A model generated the notes under the pieces. The model saw nothing but the letters and a program-made list of their open reading frames with translations. It made no database searches and had not been told where the DNA came from. A DNA stretch of 64,000 bases from positions 62,001 through 126,000 of the forward strand of contig DXGM01000038.1 in the NCBI GenBank assembly GCA_019113915.1, read 5' to 3'. The position numbers and the translations under genes were made by a program. Positions 9,272-19,273 of this stretch are shown here, piece by piece (positions within the stretch are counted from its first letter, which is position 1; each line of letters begins with the position of its first letter). The DNA is from Candidatus Gordonibacter avicola (lineage in GTDB: Bacteria > Actinomycetota > Coriobacteriia > Coriobacteriales > Eggerthellaceae).

Positions 9272-11359
9272 CTACTTGCCCTTGGCCATCTTGCCGAAGT
9301 CGGCAACGTGGGCGAACACGCCCACAAAGCGGTTGAGCAGGCGCAAGCGGTTCTCGCGCACCGCCGTATCCTCATCCATGATAAGCACGTCGGCGAAGAA
9401 CGTGTCGATGGGTGCGCGCAGGGCGGCCAGCGCGGCGAGAGCGGCGGCGTAGTCGTCCGCCGCGAGCGCTTCTTCCACGCGCGCGTTAACCTCTTTGGCA
9501 GCCGTGGCAAGCGCCGTTTCGGCCGGGCCCATGAGCACCTCGTTCACCTCGGCGCCAAGCGCGGCGTCACGCAGGTTGTTCGCGCGAGCGTAGGCCGTGG
9601 CCAGGTCGTCGAACGTTTCGGGCTCGTTCACACGAGCGGCCTCCAGGGCGCGCACGCGGGCGATGATTTCAGCCGGCTCTTCCACGCCTGCCGCCAGCAC
9701 AGCATCGATGGCATCCGGCGACGCGCCGGAATCGCGCAGCATCACCTTGGTACGCGTAACGAAAAAGTCAGCCACCTCGGCGCGCACGGCCTCGCGGTCA
9801 AACGCAATGCCCGCATTCGCATACGTGGCAAGCGAGGCATCCACGGCCTTCATAAGCGACACGGGCAGGCCCGCTTCCAGCATGGCAATAATGCCAATGG
9901 CGCTGCGGCGCAGGGCGAAGGGGTCGGACGAGCCCGTGGGGCCCTGCCCCACCGCGAACAGGCCGCAGATGGTGTCCAGCTTGTCGGCCGCGGCCACAAT
10001 CTTACCCACGTCGGACGCAGGCGGTTCATCGCCTGAGAACCGCGGGCGGTAGTGGTCGGCGATGGCTTGTGCCACCTGGGCATTTTCGCCCGATGCCTCG
10101 GCGTAGTAGGAGCCCATGACGCCTTGCACACTGGTGAACTCCACCACCGCGTTGGTCACGAGGTCGGCCTTGGCCAGCTGCGCGGCGCGCACGGCATCGG
10201 CCGCGTCAGCCTGGCCGAGCTGCGCGTCGGCGGCCAAGTGCTCGGCCAGCGCCACAATGCGGTCGGTCTTGTCCTTCATGGTACCAAGCGTCTCCTGGAA
10301 TACCACTTCATCCAGGCGCTCCACGTACGCCTCAAGCGGACGCTTCAAGTCTTCCTCGTAGAAGAATTTCGCGTCGGCCAAGCGGGCGCGCACCACGCGC
10401 TCGTTGCCACCCGTAATAATGTCGGCGCAGGCCGGATCACCGTTCGTCACCACAATGAAGCGGTTCGTCAGCGCGCCTTCGGCGTCATACAGCGGGAAGT
10501 AACGCTGATGCATGAGCATGGCATCCACGATGATTTCCTCGGGAACGCGCAGGAATTCTTCCTCGAACGTACCCACGAGCACCGTGGGCTGCTCGGAGAG
10601 GTTCACCACTTCCAGAAGCGTCTTCTCGGGAAGCTCCGCCGTGAAGCCCGTCTCGGCCTCGACGCGCGCCACTCCTGCGCGAATGGCCTCTTCACGGCCC
10701 TGTTCGCTCGTGACCACATGGGCGGCTTCCACCACCGAAAGCAAATCGGAGGCCGTCGGCACCGTGTGCGGGCCGGGAGCCAGGAAGCGGTGGCCGCGCG
10801 TGGTGTTGCCGGCTGTGAGACCTGCGAACTCCACGGGGATCACACGCTCGTCAAGCAGCGCCACGAGCCAGCGCACCGGACGCGAGAAGTACTCGCGACG
10901 CGTGCCCCAGCGGCACGACTTCGGCCACGAGATGTCCTCGATAACGCCCTTCAGCACGCCGGGCAGAAGCTCCGCCACGTTTTGAGCAGGCACACTGCGG
11001 GTGGCAAACACATACTCAGTGCCGTTTTCCTCGCGGCGCTCAAGCGCGTCCACGTCCACGCCCTTGCCGCGCGCGAAGCCCGCCGCCGCCTTGGTCGGGT
11101 TGCCGTCGGCATCAAAGGCAATCTTCGCCGACGGACCGCGGAATACCTCTTCCAAGGCTTCCGTAGTCTCAGCCACGTCCTCCACCAGCACAATAAGGCG
11201 TCGAGGGGTGGTATGGATCGACACCGCGCCGTGCGGGATGCGTACCGCATCAAGCGACGCAGGCACCAGCTTCTCCAGCTGAAGCATGGCTTTGTGCAGG
11301 TCAAACGCCGGAATTTCCTCGGTGCCAATCTCGAAAGCGAGCGTGTGCAAACTACTCAT
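9272..11359 (-). CDS. glyS: Glycine--tRNA ligase beta subunit
   Basis: A 695-residue beta subunit of the alpha2-beta2 glycyl-tRNA synthetase; it begins [12 protein letters not shown], the hallmark N-terminus. It contributes tRNA binding and a C-terminal anticodon-binding region. The ATG at 11,359 lies inside the 3' end of glyQ (8-bp overlap), so the two subunits are translationally coupled. A longer frame upstream to 11,434 would encode an Arg/Pro-rich stretch and is rejected. Confidence 0.97.
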   Translation of the reverse strand: MSSLHTLAFEIGTEEIPAFDLHKAMLQLEKLVPASLDAVRIPHGAVSIHTTPRRLIVLVEDVAETTEALEEVFRGPSAKIAFDADGNPTKAAAGFARGKGVDVDALERREENGTEYVFATRSVPAQNVAELLPGVLKGVIEDISWPKSCRWGTRREYFSRPVRWLVALLDERVIPVEFAGLTAGNTTRGHRFLAPGPHTVPTASDLLSVVEAAHVVTSEQGREEAIRAGVARVEAETGFTAELPEKTLLEVVNLSEQPTVLVGTFEEEFLRVPEEIIVDAMLMHQRYFPLYDAEGALTNRFIVVTNGDPACADIITGGNERVVRARLADAKFFYEEDLKRPLEAYVERLDEVVFQETLGTMKDKTDRIVALAEHLAADAQLGQADAADAVRAAQLAKADLVTNAVVEFTSVQGVMGSYYAEASGENAQVAQAIADHYRPRFSGDEPPASDVGKIVAAADKLDTICGLFAVGQGPTGSSDPFALRRSAIGIIAMLEAGLPVSLMKAVDASLATYANAGIAFDREAVRAEVADFFVTRTKVMLRDSGASPDAIDAVLAAGVEEPAEIIARVRALEAARVNEPETFDDLATAYARANNLRDAALGAEVNEVLMGPAETALATAAKEVNARVEEALAADDYAAALAALAALRAPIDTFFADVLIMDEDTAVRENRLRLLNRFVGVFAHVADFGKMAKGK

Positions 11360-12353
11360 GACGCTCCCCCTTCCCCGCCTCGGACGCGGGCGCTGCAGCA
11401 TCGCTGGCCTCCGTGTCATCGGTGGCCGGCGCAATGCCCACCACGTGCTCCATATAACTTGCGCAGCACGCCTTCGCCAACGTGCGTACGCGCAGAATGT
11501 AGGCCATGCGCTCGGTGGCAGAAATCACGCCACGGGCATCTAGCAGGTTAAACGTGTGGCAGCACTTGAGCACGCTGTCGTACGCCGGCAGCGGCAACCC
11601 CGCCTCAAGCGTGCGCAGGCACTCCGCCTCGCGGTCGTTGAATTCCTGGAACAAAAACTCAGTGTCGGCCACTTCGAAGTTGAACTTCGAGTACTCGCGC
11701 TCGTTTTCCAGATACACGTCGCCGTAGGTGAACGTCACGCCGTCGTCGCCGCGCGCCCACACGATGTCGAACATGGAATCCACGCCCTGAATGTACATGG
11801 TCAAGCGCTCAAGGCCGTAAGCAATCTCCACGGGCACCGGGTCGCACTCAAAACCGCCGACCTGCTGGAAGTAGGTGAACTGCGTCACTTCCATGCCGTC
11901 AATCCACACTTCCCAGCCAAGGCCCCACGCGCCCAGCGTCGGGCTTTCCCAGTCGTCCTCGACAAAGCGCACGTCATGCGCGTCCACGTCGATGCCGATG
12001 GCGCGCAAACTGCCCAGGTAGAGGTCCTGGATGTTGTCCGGCGAGGGCTTCATAAGCACCTGGAACTGGAAGTAGTGCTGCGTGCGGTTCGGGTTCTCGC
12101 CGTAGCGACCGTCGGTAGGACGGCGGCAGCCCTGCACGTACGCGGTGCGCCACGTGTCGGGGCCGAGCGAGCGCAGCGTGGTGGCCGGGGCGTTCGTGCC
12201 GGCGCCCACCTCGTTGTCGTAGGGCTGTAAGATGACACAGCCAACGCTTGCCCAGTAGCGCTGGAGGTTCATGATGACGTCTTGGAACGTCGGGGGCAGC
12301 TGCTCTGCGGCCTGCCCCTCCGCTCGCATCGCGGAGTCAGTTTCGGTTGACAT
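11352..12353 (-). CDS. glyQ: Glycine--tRNA ligase alpha subunit
   Basis: A 333-residue catalytic alpha subunit. The signature [18 protein letters not shown] and [13 protein letters not shown] begins near residue 22, and [10 protein letters not shown] is also present. There is an N-terminal extension of about 20 residues and a C-terminal Ala-rich tail beyond the usual 290-300 residues. The ATG at 12,353 is preferred; an ATG at 12,398 would add 15 basic residues. It overlaps glyS by 8 bp. Confidence 0.95.
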   Translation of the reverse strand: MSTETDSAMRAEGQAAEQLPPTFQDVIMNLQRYWASVGCVILQPYDNEVGAGTNAPATTLRSLGPDTWRTAYVQGCRRPTDGRYGENPNRTQHYFQFQVLMKPSPDNIQDLYLGSLRAIGIDVDAHDVRFVEDDWESPTLGAWGLGWEVWIDGMEVTQFTYFQQVGGFECDPVPVEIAYGLERLTMYIQGVDSMFDIVWARGDDGVTFTYGDVYLENEREYSKFNFEVADTEFLFQEFNDREAECLRTLEAGLPLPAYDSVLKCCHTFNLLDARGVISATERMAYILRVRTLAKACCASYMEHVVGIAPATDDTEASDAAAPASEAGKGERHE

Positions 12354-12454
12354 GGCTCTTTTTGTCCTTCCCTCTTGTACACGCCCGCGCACACGCACCG
12401 CGGTACACTCTGCCCGTATGCGAGTCTTCCGGCCCGCTTCCCCTGCTTATTCGC

Positions 12455-13027
12455 TTAACCCAAAAGGCCGATGTTGTTCAGCGGCCAGTAAATCAGCATG
12501 CCTCGCCCTGTTACGGTGCTTTCGTCAATGGCGCCGAAATAGCGCGAGTCCTGCGAGTTCGTGCGATTGTCGCCCATCATCCACAAGTGCCCCTCGGGCA
12601 CGGTGTAGGGATACGTAATAGTGGTGCCCAGCGCGGGCGTCAGCGGCTCGGAAGGCAGGCCGCGCGTGTAGGGTTCATCCTGCACGACGCCGTCCACTAC
12701 CACCTTGCCGTCCTGGAGATCGACCGTCTGCCCGCCCACGGCGATGCAGCGCTTGATGAGTACGCGCCCGGGAATTTCCGGGTCTTGGAACGTGACGATG
12801 TCACCCGGCTCAGGGTCGCGCATATAGTAGCTGACTTTTTCCGAAAACACCATGTCACCGGTCATGATGGTGGTTTCCATCGACCCGGAGGGTATCTCGT
12901 AGGGTTGGAAGACGAACGTGCGTAGTGCCCATGACAGCCCGAAGATGAAGGCCACCGCCACGAGCAGGTTCACGAACGTTCTGAAGATGCCCGGCTTTCG
13001 AGGCTCGGCGTGTTGCCCGGAATCCAT
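12455..13027 (-). CDS. lepB: Signal peptidase I
   Basis: A 190-residue membrane-anchored protease that removes signal peptides from exported proteins. One transmembrane helix covers about residues 16-38. The catalytic Ser is S49 in IPSGSM and the general-base Lys is K92 in VLIKRCIAVGG. The GDNRTNSQDSRYFG box near the C-terminus is typical. It lies in the trmD-rimM-rpsP neighbourhood, as is common in Gram-positive genomes. Confidence 0.96.
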   Translation of the reverse strand: MDSGQHAEPRKPGIFRTFVNLLVAVAFIFGLSWALRTFVFQPYEIPSGSMETTIMTGDMVFSEKVSYYMRDPEPGDIVTFQDPEIPGRVLIKRCIAVGGQTVDLQDGKVVVDGVVQDEPYTRGLPSEPLTPALGTTITYPYTVPEGHLWMMGDNRTNSQDSRYFGAIDESTVTGRGMLIYWPLNNIGLLG

Positions 13028-13102
13028 GAAGGTAGTCTATCCTTTCCGCACGGGCGCAGGCGCCCGGATGAGGTCGTGAGCGTATATGATAGCGCTTCGC
13101 GC

Positions 13103-13840
13103 CTACACGCCCTCGCCGTTCGATAAACTCTTCAGAAATTCCCGATCAGCGGCCGAAAGATCCGCGTGATCTAGCAGGTCGGGGCGCATACGGGCCGTAC
13201 GCGCAAGGCTCTGCTCGCGCCGCCAGCGCGCCACCTTGCCGTGATCACCCGACAGAAGCACGGCCGGAACTTCCTCGCCGCGAAATACCGCAGGGCGCGT
13301 GTACTGGGGGTACTCCAAAAGCCCGTCGGCGAAACTTTCATTCTCGGCGCCGGTTTCGGCACCCAGCACGCCGGGAAGTTTGCGCACCACCGCATCAATC
13401 ACCACCATGCTGGCCAGCTCGCCGCTGGTGAGCACGTAGTCACCAAGCGAGATAATGCGATCGGCCAGCTGATACGTGCGCTCGTCAATGCCTTCGTAGT
13501 GCCCGCAGATGAACAGCAACCTCTCTTCGCGAGCCAGTTCACAGGCGAGCGCATCGTTGAAGGGCTCGCCGTGGGGGGCAAGGAAGATAGTGTACGGGGG
13601 GACGGGCAGATGGTCGGTAAGGGAATCGAACGCTTCGAAGATGGGTTCACACTTCATTACGAGGCCGTCGCCGCCGCCGTAGGGGTCGTCGTCGGTGGTG
13701 CGGTGACGGTCGTGCGTCCAGTCGCGCAGGTCGTGCGCCTTGAAGGTGATGATGCCTTTATCCTGGGCGCGGCGCATCATGGAAGAGCCCATGACGGAGG
13801 TATACATATCGGGGAAGGTCGAGAGCGTCTCGATAAGCAC
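13103..13840 (-). CDS. trmD: tRNA (guanine-N1)-methyltransferase
   Basis: A 245-residue SAM-dependent SPOUT-class enzyme that methylates G37 of tRNAs. The knotted SAM-binding region includes CGHYEGIDER and SLGDYVLTSGELA. DPYGGGDGLVM near residue 52 is also diagnostic. The start is GTG at 13,838-13,840 with AAAGGA 7 bases upstream. It follows rimM by 21 bp. Confidence 0.97.
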   Translation of the reverse strand: MLIETLSTFPDMYTSVMGSSMMRRAQDKGIITFKAHDLRDWTHDRHRTTDDDPYGGGDGLVMKCEPIFEAFDSLTDHLPVPPYTIFLAPHGEPFNDALACELAREERLLFICGHYEGIDERTYQLADRIISLGDYVLTSGELASMVVIDAVVRKLPGVLGAETGAENESFADGLLEYPQYTRPAVFRGEEVPAVLLSGDHGKVARWRREQSLARTARMRPDLLDHADLSAADREFLKSLSNGEGV

Positions 13841-13861
13841 GAGGGTATCCTTTCGGCGGCT

Positions 13862-14425
13862 TTATAACTCCAGCAGGCCGGAGGGCACGTCCACATCGAT
13901 GCGGCACTCGTCCTCGTCCATGGAAACGATAAACTCATCCACAAGTGGAATAAGAATCGTACGCGCGGGAGCACCTGACGCAGCGCCAGTTCCCTCGCCT
14001 GCCGCAGACTCGGCCTCAGGTGCCACCTCCAGCAGCGTTTGACCTGGTAGTTCCACCATGCCCAGCACGTTTCCCACGAACCCGGTGCTTGCGTCAAACA
14101 CGCGCCAGCCTTCCCAGGCGTCAGGGCGCACGTCAAGCGCATCGGCGGGAAGTTCAGCACGGCGTACCAAGCAGTGGCACCTCACCAGCGCCTCAGCCAC
14201 GTCGATGTCTTCCACCGCATCAAACGTGACTGCGAAAGAATGATCATCCAGCGGCACCGCCGACGTTACGTGCGCGCGGCGCGGCGCGTCCAGCACCGGC
14301 GGCACAAAGGCCACTTCCTGGCCCTCAGACAGCAAAAAGGGAAGGCCCGCCGCGCTCTGTGCGACGAACCCTCCCTGCAAGCTTCTCGTTTTCGCCAAGA
14401 CGGCGACGTCAGCCCACGTGCGCAT
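13862..14425 (-). CDS. rimM: 16S rRNA processing protein RimM
   Basis: A 187-residue ribosome maturation factor for the 30S subunit. The N-terminal RimM barrel and the C-terminal PRC-barrel (WRVFDASTGFVGNV ... ILIPLVDEFIVSMD) are recognisable. A Glu/Ala/Gly-rich insert at about residues 136-152 lengthens the PRC part. The ATG at 14,425 abuts the stop codon of the KH-protein gene with no gap. Confidence 0.9.
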   Translation of the reverse strand: MRTWADVAVLAKTRSLQGGFVAQSAAGLPFLLSEGQEVAFVPPVLDAPRRAHVTSAVPLDDHSFAVTFDAVEDIDVAEALVRCHCLVRRAELPADALDVRPDAWEGWRVFDASTGFVGNVLGMVELPGQTLLEVAPEAESAAGEGTGAASGAPARTILIPLVDEFIVSMDEDECRIDVDVPSGLLEL

Positions 14426-14680
14426 CTAGTCGATGAGCTCCACTTCCACATGAGTGGCCGTGCGCGAGGCAGCCGCGCGGGCCAGCGTGCGAACAGCCTT
14501 GATGACCCGACCCTGACGGCCAATCACCTTGCCGGCGTCCTCCTCGTTCACATGAACTTCCACAAGGATGGAGCCGTCTTCAGCTTCGCTTGCCTCAATG
14601 CGCAGATCATCTGGGAACTCGATGAGCGGGCGCACAACGGCATCGACGAGGCCGACGATGTCTTCCGTCTGCTCGGCCAT
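14426..14680 (-). CDS. khpA: KH-domain RNA-binding protein (KhpA/YlqC family)
   Basis: An 84-residue RNA-binding protein with a single KH domain. The GxxG-type loop is GRQG in IGRQGRVIKAVRTLARAA. The location between rpsP and rimM is the conserved one for this family. The ATG at 14,680 is selected because homology starts there; the gap to rpsP is 5 bp. Confidence 0.93.
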   Translation of the reverse strand: MAEQTEDIVGLVDAVVRPLIEFPDDLRIEASEAEDGSILVEVHVNEEDAGKVIGRQGRVIKAVRTLARAAASRTATHVEVELID

Positions 14681-14685
14681 AGGTG

Positions 14686-14931
14686 CTACGCGTTCTCGCG
14701 AGCCTGCTTGAGCAAGCGGGCGACGGTGTCGGTCGGCTGGGCGCCGTTCTTGACCCACTGGTCGACCTTTTCCATGTCAAACGACACCATGGAGGGGTTG
14801 ACGCAGGGGTTGTAACGACCCACTTCCTCGATGAACTTACCGTCACGCGGGCAGCGCGAGTCGGCAACGACGATGCGGTAGTACGGGCGCTTCTTCGCAC
14901 CATGACGGGCGAGGCGAATTTTGACTGCCAT
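14686..14931 (-). CDS. rpsP: 30S ribosomal protein S16
   Basis: An 81-residue ribosomal protein beginning [20 protein letters not shown], which is diagnostic. The ribosome-binding site AAAGGAG lies 9 bases before the ATG. It is first in the rpsP-khpA-rimM-trmD run and has a promoter at 15,018-15,046. Confidence 0.98.
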   Translation of the reverse strand: MAVKIRLARHGAKKRPYYRIVVADSRCPRDGKFIEEVGRYNPCVNPSMVSFDMEKVDQWVKNGAQPTDTVARLLKQARENA

Positions 14932-15017
14932 GAAGGTGAACTCCTTTTTGCTTCTTATCTTCGATTCGATGCTCAACGCCGAGCGGCTGCGCGGCGTAGC
15001 GAAAACAGCAATTGCTT

Positions 15018-15046
15018 ATGATACGGCGTAAACGACCGTTTGACAA
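15018..15046 (-). promoter_or_regulatory. Sigma-70-type promoter of the rpsP operon
   Basis: On the minus strand, TTGTCA (15,041-15,046) and TATCAT (15,018-15,023) are separated by exactly 17 bases. The -10 box is about 87 bases upstream of the rpsP start, leaving an untranslated leader of roughly 80 bases. Confidence 0.75.
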
Positions 15047-15155
15047 GCGGATTACTTGCCCAAATTGTACCGAACCACGCACATTCAGCCAATGCCAACC
15101 GCCCGCATCCTCGAAAATCCCATGTTTACTGCACCCGACCGGGCGCCTGTCAGCC

Positions 15156-15662
15156 TCAACAACCTCGGCGAGCATCAAGGCAACTCTTATAGTAAATATG
15201 TATGTCCTCGAAAGCACCCATGCCGTTGCAGAAGCCACCGGGAATGGTGCCTACCCGCGTAAAGCCCACATCCTCGTACAGATGGATAGCCGCCTCGTTC
15301 GAGGCCACCACTGCGTTGAACTGGAGGCCGCGAAAGCCGGCACGGGCAGCCTGTTCAAGGGAGTTTTTCACCAGTTCGCGGCCAAGACCCAAACCGCGGG
15401 AACCCGACGCCACCGCATAGCTTGCATTGGCCACATGCGCACAGCGACCCACGTTGTTCGGATGCAGGATGTACAACCCGAACAGCTTCTCGTCCACCAC
15501 CGCCACCACAGTAAGCGTCTGTGCGGCAAAAAACTCGCGCGCCGTCTCTTCAGTGAGGGGCTCAACCTGCGGAAACGCATTACCCGCTTCCACCACTTCA
15601 TTCCATACCCGCACCATACCCGCAAGATCTTCCTCACGATACGCCCGAATCTCAAGCGCCAT
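15156..15662 (-). CDS. GNAT-family N-acetyltransferase
   Basis: A 168-residue acetyl-CoA-dependent acetyltransferase. The acetyl-CoA binding segment is the SRGLGLGRELVKNSLEQA region (the R/QxxGxG/A motif), followed by an NxxAIxLYxxxGF box (NEAAIHLYEDVGF). AAGGAGG lies 6 bases before the ATG at 15,662. It is close to PhnO/RimI-like enzymes of broad specificity; the acceptor is unknown. The upstream in-frame ATG at 15,722 is rejected. Confidence 0.9.
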   Translation of the reverse strand: MALEIRAYREEDLAGMVRVWNEVVEAGNAFPQVEPLTEETAREFFAAQTLTVVAVVDEKLFGLYILHPNNVGRCAHVANASYAVASGSRGLGLGRELVKNSLEQAARAGFRGLQFNAVVASNEAAIHLYEDVGFTRVGTIPGGFCNGMGAFEDIHIYYKSCLDARRGC

Positions 15663-15748
15663 AACGCCTCCTTCCACCAACGCCGAGCGCAGTATAGCAC
15701 TGCGCAAAGACCCGGGCATCACCCCTCGGCAACGCCTTCTCCACCTGG

Positions 15749-18178
15749 CTAGTCTGCCACGAGTTCGCGTACGTCGACGTGTTTAATCTTTCGCGCGCCT
15801 GCGTAGGCGGCCACGAAGAACACCAGAGCGAAGCCGAGCGTGAGGGCGCTCACCACAAGAGGGTCTGAGGCGAGGTTGAACTTTGTGACGCCGAACAGGC
15901 CAAACAACTGACCCATGAGGTTTCCGCCGCCGAGTGTGGCCGTGATCGCTCCCAGCACACATCCCACGAGCGCCACCAGGAAGAAGCGCAGGGCGAACTG
16001 GCGGCGCAGGCGACTTGCGGTGAACCCGAGCGCGCGGTACACGCCGAGGTCCTGACGTTCAGCGGTGAACATGCGGCTGGTGATAAGGCCCACGGCAAGG
16101 AACGCGAGCGCCGCTGCAACCGCCGCCATGAGGTAGGCCATAGTCATGAACAGCGTCTGGATGAGCGAAATGAGGTCGCTTGTGTCAGCAAAGAGACCGG
16201 TCGGTCGCACGTCGACGGCATCACCGAACCGCTCTTCCAGTGCGTGGCGTACCTCGTCGGCCGCCTCAGGGTAAGCCAGGGTATACTGTCGGGCGACGCT
16301 CGCATCGTCCACGTCTGTGCCGAACACGCTACAGAAGGCATCATAGGTGAGCACGCAACCGTACCCAGCATTGAGCATACCCGACAGCAACCCACTCACC
16401 ATGAGCGTGCGCGGCTCGCCTGCCACCTCAAGCTCAAGTTCGTCGCCTACCGCAAGTCCAAGCGTACGTGCAAGGTTCGGGCCGATAATCACCTCGTTGT
16501 CGTAACGCGGCTCGCGACCTTCCGCCACTTCCGAGACAAGCGTTAGGTCGGTCAACCCCACAAAAGCGCGGCTCTCGCCTCCCAGGTTCACCATCGCGAA
16601 GCGCTCTTTCCACGAGTTCTCGATGGGACTCACCTCTTCGATAGCCTGTTCCACCTCGGCGAAGGGTACGTCGTCGGACGGCACACGCACCGACACATCG
16701 CTGGTCCACATGCCGAATGCGGCATACGCCGCGCCCGGCGCGCCCAACGTGCCGCCGATGCCAAACACAAGCACGATGAATGCGCTCAGCAAAAACGAGC
16801 AGGTCAGAAGGCCGATATAGCGGCGCTTCGCCGACACCACCGCGCGCATCGCCAGCTGCGCGTTAAGCAGTCGACCCGTAACAGGACGCGCAAGCCGACT
16901 TGCAAAACGTACGTCGCGAGCGCCACCACGAAACGCCACAAGCGGCGAGATGCGCGAAAGCTTGCGCGCCTTAAGCGCCACCACACCCACAACAAGCGCC
17001 GTGAGCAGGACAACGCACGCCACCGAGAGCAGCGCCATGCCATGACTCGACGCAAGCACACCCGTAATCGGTGTGAAGAGCGGCAAGACCGCAGGAACAA
17101 GCCCGAGGGAGAGAACCAGACCCACGAGCAGCCCCAACAAACTCGCGCCGCCGTATTCAAGCACGAGCACTCGCGACAGCGTGCCGCAGGACACGCCGAG
17201 CGCCTTCAAGGTGCCAAAGTCGGCGTAGTCCTGCTCGATGGATGTCGAAACCGCATGCGTGCAGATGACAAGCGCAATGATGAACAGCAGCAACGCAAAC
17301 ACCGCGCACACAGCCGTCCCAACAATAACCACCATCATGGCGTAACCCGTCAGTGTTGCCGCGCTGAATAAGCCCGAGGTGGTTTTACCCCACAAGGTTT
17401 CCTCCGCAATAATGCGCGTGAGATCGTTCGAGGTCAGCCCCGCAGCCTGCGCTTCGGCGGAGAGATCCGCGTTCATTTGAACCACACGAAATGCTTGCTG
17501 CGTTGCCGTGAATATATCAAACTGCGCACCCGACTCGGCCAGAGCTTCATCGACTGCCGCGCCAACCTTCTCAAAGTCATCCGGCGCGAGCAGGCAGCGC
17601 TTCACTTCCATGAACATGGTTCCCACCTGCGGGTCTTCGAAAAACGCTGCGATGGTAAACGGATGCACCTCATCACCAACAAGCAGCTCCACCGTATCGC
17701 CCACCTCAACGCCCGGTGACAGGCTCCACGAGGCAGGCACGTACAGCTCACCTGCGCGCGGCGCCTGCGCGTCTTCCACGAACGCTGTACCATCCTGCGT
17801 GAGTACCTGGTAGCGCAAACCCTCACCCCACGCTTCAAACATGTTCGATAACGTGGGGGTTTTGTCACTCTCTTCGCCCGCATGGCTAAACCTTGCGGGA
17901 ATGCTCAGCCCGGAATACGCCCGTACCTCCCCCACCTCGTCAAGGCTGCGCAGTTCCTCCACCACCTCGTCAGTGAGGTTCTGCGGCACGTCGTAGGCAA
18001 ATATGTCACCCGCGCCGGCCTGCGCCAACGCCTCAGCTTGCCGCGCGTTGAGGTCGGTGTACAGACCGATGGTGAAGCAGAGCGTCGTCGACGTAAGCGC
18101 CATGAGGAAAAACAGGCCCGCGAAGGTGGCTTTCCCGCGCTTGAGGCCGGCTCGCGCGAGTGTACTTATGAGTGCCAT
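15749..18178 (-). CDS. ABC transporter permease, FtsX/MacB type, two FtsX domains
   Basis: An 809-residue inner-membrane permease. It has the N-terminal helix, a large extracytoplasmic domain (about 40-255), a first FtsX core of three helices (about 275-400), a link with an internal helix and second extracytoplasmic domain, and a second FtsX core ending near residue 805. This fused layout is typical of antimicrobial-peptide, lipoprotein or lipid-export systems in Gram-positive bacteria. It follows the ATPase by 12 bp. A two-component system now 39 kb away was adjacent before prophage insertion and is the likely regulator. The substrate is unknown. Confidence 0.9.
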   Translation of the reverse strand: MALISTLARAGLKRGKATFAGLFFLMALTSTTLCFTIGLYTDLNARQAEALAQAGAGDIFAYDVPQNLTDEVVEELRSLDEVGEVRAYSGLSIPARFSHAGEESDKTPTLSNMFEAWGEGLRYQVLTQDGTAFVEDAQAPRAGELYVPASWSLSPGVEVGDTVELLVGDEVHPFTIAAFFEDPQVGTMFMEVKRCLLAPDDFEKVGAAVDEALAESGAQFDIFTATQQAFRVVQMNADLSAEAQAAGLTSNDLTRIIAEETLWGKTTSGLFSAATLTGYAMMVVIVGTAVCAVFALLLFIIALVICTHAVSTSIEQDYADFGTLKALGVSCGTLSRVLVLEYGGASLLGLLVGLVLSLGLVPAVLPLFTPITGVLASSHGMALLSVACVVLLTALVVGVVALKARKLSRISPLVAFRGGARDVRFASRLARPVTGRLLNAQLAMRAVVSAKRRYIGLLTCSFLLSAFIVLVFGIGGTLGAPGAAYAAFGMWTSDVSVRVPSDDVPFAEVEQAIEEVSPIENSWKERFAMVNLGGESRAFVGLTDLTLVSEVAEGREPRYDNEVIIGPNLARTLGLAVGDELELEVAGEPRTLMVSGLLSGMLNAGYGCVLTYDAFCSVFGTDVDDASVARQYTLAYPEAADEVRHALEERFGDAVDVRPTGLFADTSDLISLIQTLFMTMAYLMAAVAAALAFLAVGLITSRMFTAERQDLGVYRALGFTASRLRRQFALRFFLVALVGCVLGAITATLGGGNLMGQLFGLFGVTKFNLASDPLVVSALTLGFALVFFVAAYAGARKIKHVDVRELVAD

Positions 18179-18190
18179 AGGTGCCGCCCC

Positions 18191-18964
18191 CTACCACGAA
18201 AGCGACGAGAGCCAGGCGTTCACCTGGGCCTCGCGCGCTTTCACGAGGGCCGCATCGGCGTCGGAGGGCCACGTGGGCAGCTCCAACTCACCGACGATGG
18301 CGCCGTCCTCCAGGTAGAGGATGCGGTTTGCACGCACGGCGCAGAACACGTCGTGCGTCACCATGCAGATGGTTTGCCCGCGCTCGTTCAGTTCCACAAG
18401 CAGCGCCAGCACCTCAAGCGTATTCGCGCGGTTGAGGGCGCCCGTGGGTTCATCGGCGAACACGAGGGCGGGGTCATTCACCACGCTGCGCGCCACGGCG
18501 CAGCGCTGCTGCTGACCGCCGGAGGTCTGACTAGGGAGATGGCGCGCATCGGGAGCGAGGCCCATGCGCTCGATGAGCGCCTGCGCCACCGCACGCGTCT
18601 CGGCGGACGTGCGACCCGCTTTCAGATAGCCAGGTACGGCGACGTTTTCGAACAGCGTGAGGTTCGACACGAGATGCGCCTGTTGGAATACGAAGCCAAA
18701 ATGCTGCGCGCGCACTTCAGCCATATCGCGCTCTCGCAGCCCCGCGATGGACGAGCCGCGAAACCGCACGTCACCCGCCGTGGGCGTATCCATACCCGAA
18801 AGACAATAGAGCAACGTAGACTTACCGGAGCCCGACGGCCCCATAATAACGGTGAAGTCACCGTCATAAAGCGCCAGGTCAATATTGGAAAGCACATGCG
18901 TCTGCACCCCATCAGCCGCATAGTTCTTCGAAAGCCGCTCAGTTTGAATAACAGGTTGTTTCAT
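18191..18964 (-). CDS. ABC transporter ATP-binding protein (LolD/MacB-like)
   Basis: A 257-residue ATPase that powers the adjacent FtsX permease. Walker A is GPSGSGKST (residues 42-50), the signature is SGGQQQR and Walker B is LVFADEPTGAL. The ATG at 18,964 is chosen because GGAAGG precedes it by about 8 bases; a start at 19,000 would lack a ribosome-binding site. The prophage left junction (attL) lies only 52 bp upstream, so the native upstream DNA beyond the attachment core is now phage DNA. Confidence 0.94.
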   Translation of the reverse strand: MKQPVIQTERLSKNYAADGVQTHVLSNIDLALYDGDFTVIMGPSGSGKSTLLYCLSGMDTPTAGDVRFRGSSIAGLRERDMAEVRAQHFGFVFQQAHLVSNLTLFENVAVPGYLKAGRTSAETRAVAQALIERMGLAPDARHLPSQTSGGQQQRCAVARSVVNDPALVFADEPTGALNRANTLEVLALLVELNERGQTICMVTHDVFCAVRANRILYLEDGAIVGELELPTWPSDADAALVKAREAQVNAWLSSLSW

Positions 18965-19016
18965 GATCACCTTCCGGATTGATGTATTCCTGAAAGGCAT
19001 CGTAGGCGCGGCAACA

Positions 19017-19032
19017 TTAAGAAGTCCTTAAG
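19017..19032. repeat. attL core
   Basis: The 16-bp copy of TTAAGAAGTCCTTAAG at the left junction. The flanking bases differ from those at 58,202-58,217, so the identity is exactly 16 bp. It lies 52 bp upstream of the ABC ATPase start. Confidence 0.88.
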
Positions 19033-19117
19033 CAGCTTAACATTTTTTAACTCCGACAACTCTGTGACCTGCGTCTTTAGCAATGCCAAGTCTAAAAAGC
19101 TCATGAAAAACGGTAAC

Positions 19118-19138
19118 TTAGGATATTGAAAGGATATG
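19118..19138 (+). repeat. Putative integrase arm-binding repeats, left end
   Basis: Two GGATAT-containing repeats in tandem (TTAGGATATT and AAGGATATGA) lie 86 bases inside attL. The same TTAGGATAT motif is repeated twice next to attR. Paired short direct repeats beside the core are typical arm sites for tyrosine integrases. Confidence 0.55.
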
Positions 19139-19273
19139 AAATGCACGTTTTAGCGTCATCACAAAACTCAGCAAGGGGGCCTCCGAAAACAGCAGTAAAT
19201 GCAAAAGAGCCCCCGCAATCCTTGGACAGACACGCGAAGGCTCACCCCAAAACGAGGCAAGGAGCATCATACC

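Noticed and set aside
10052-11551. A 499-codon rightward open frame opposite glyS and glyQ
   Set aside because: Antisense to conserved synthetase genes and of shadow-like composition.
14020-14815. Rightward frames opposite rimM, khpA and rpsP
   Set aside because: Antisense to conserved ribosomal-operon genes with unlikely amino-acid composition.
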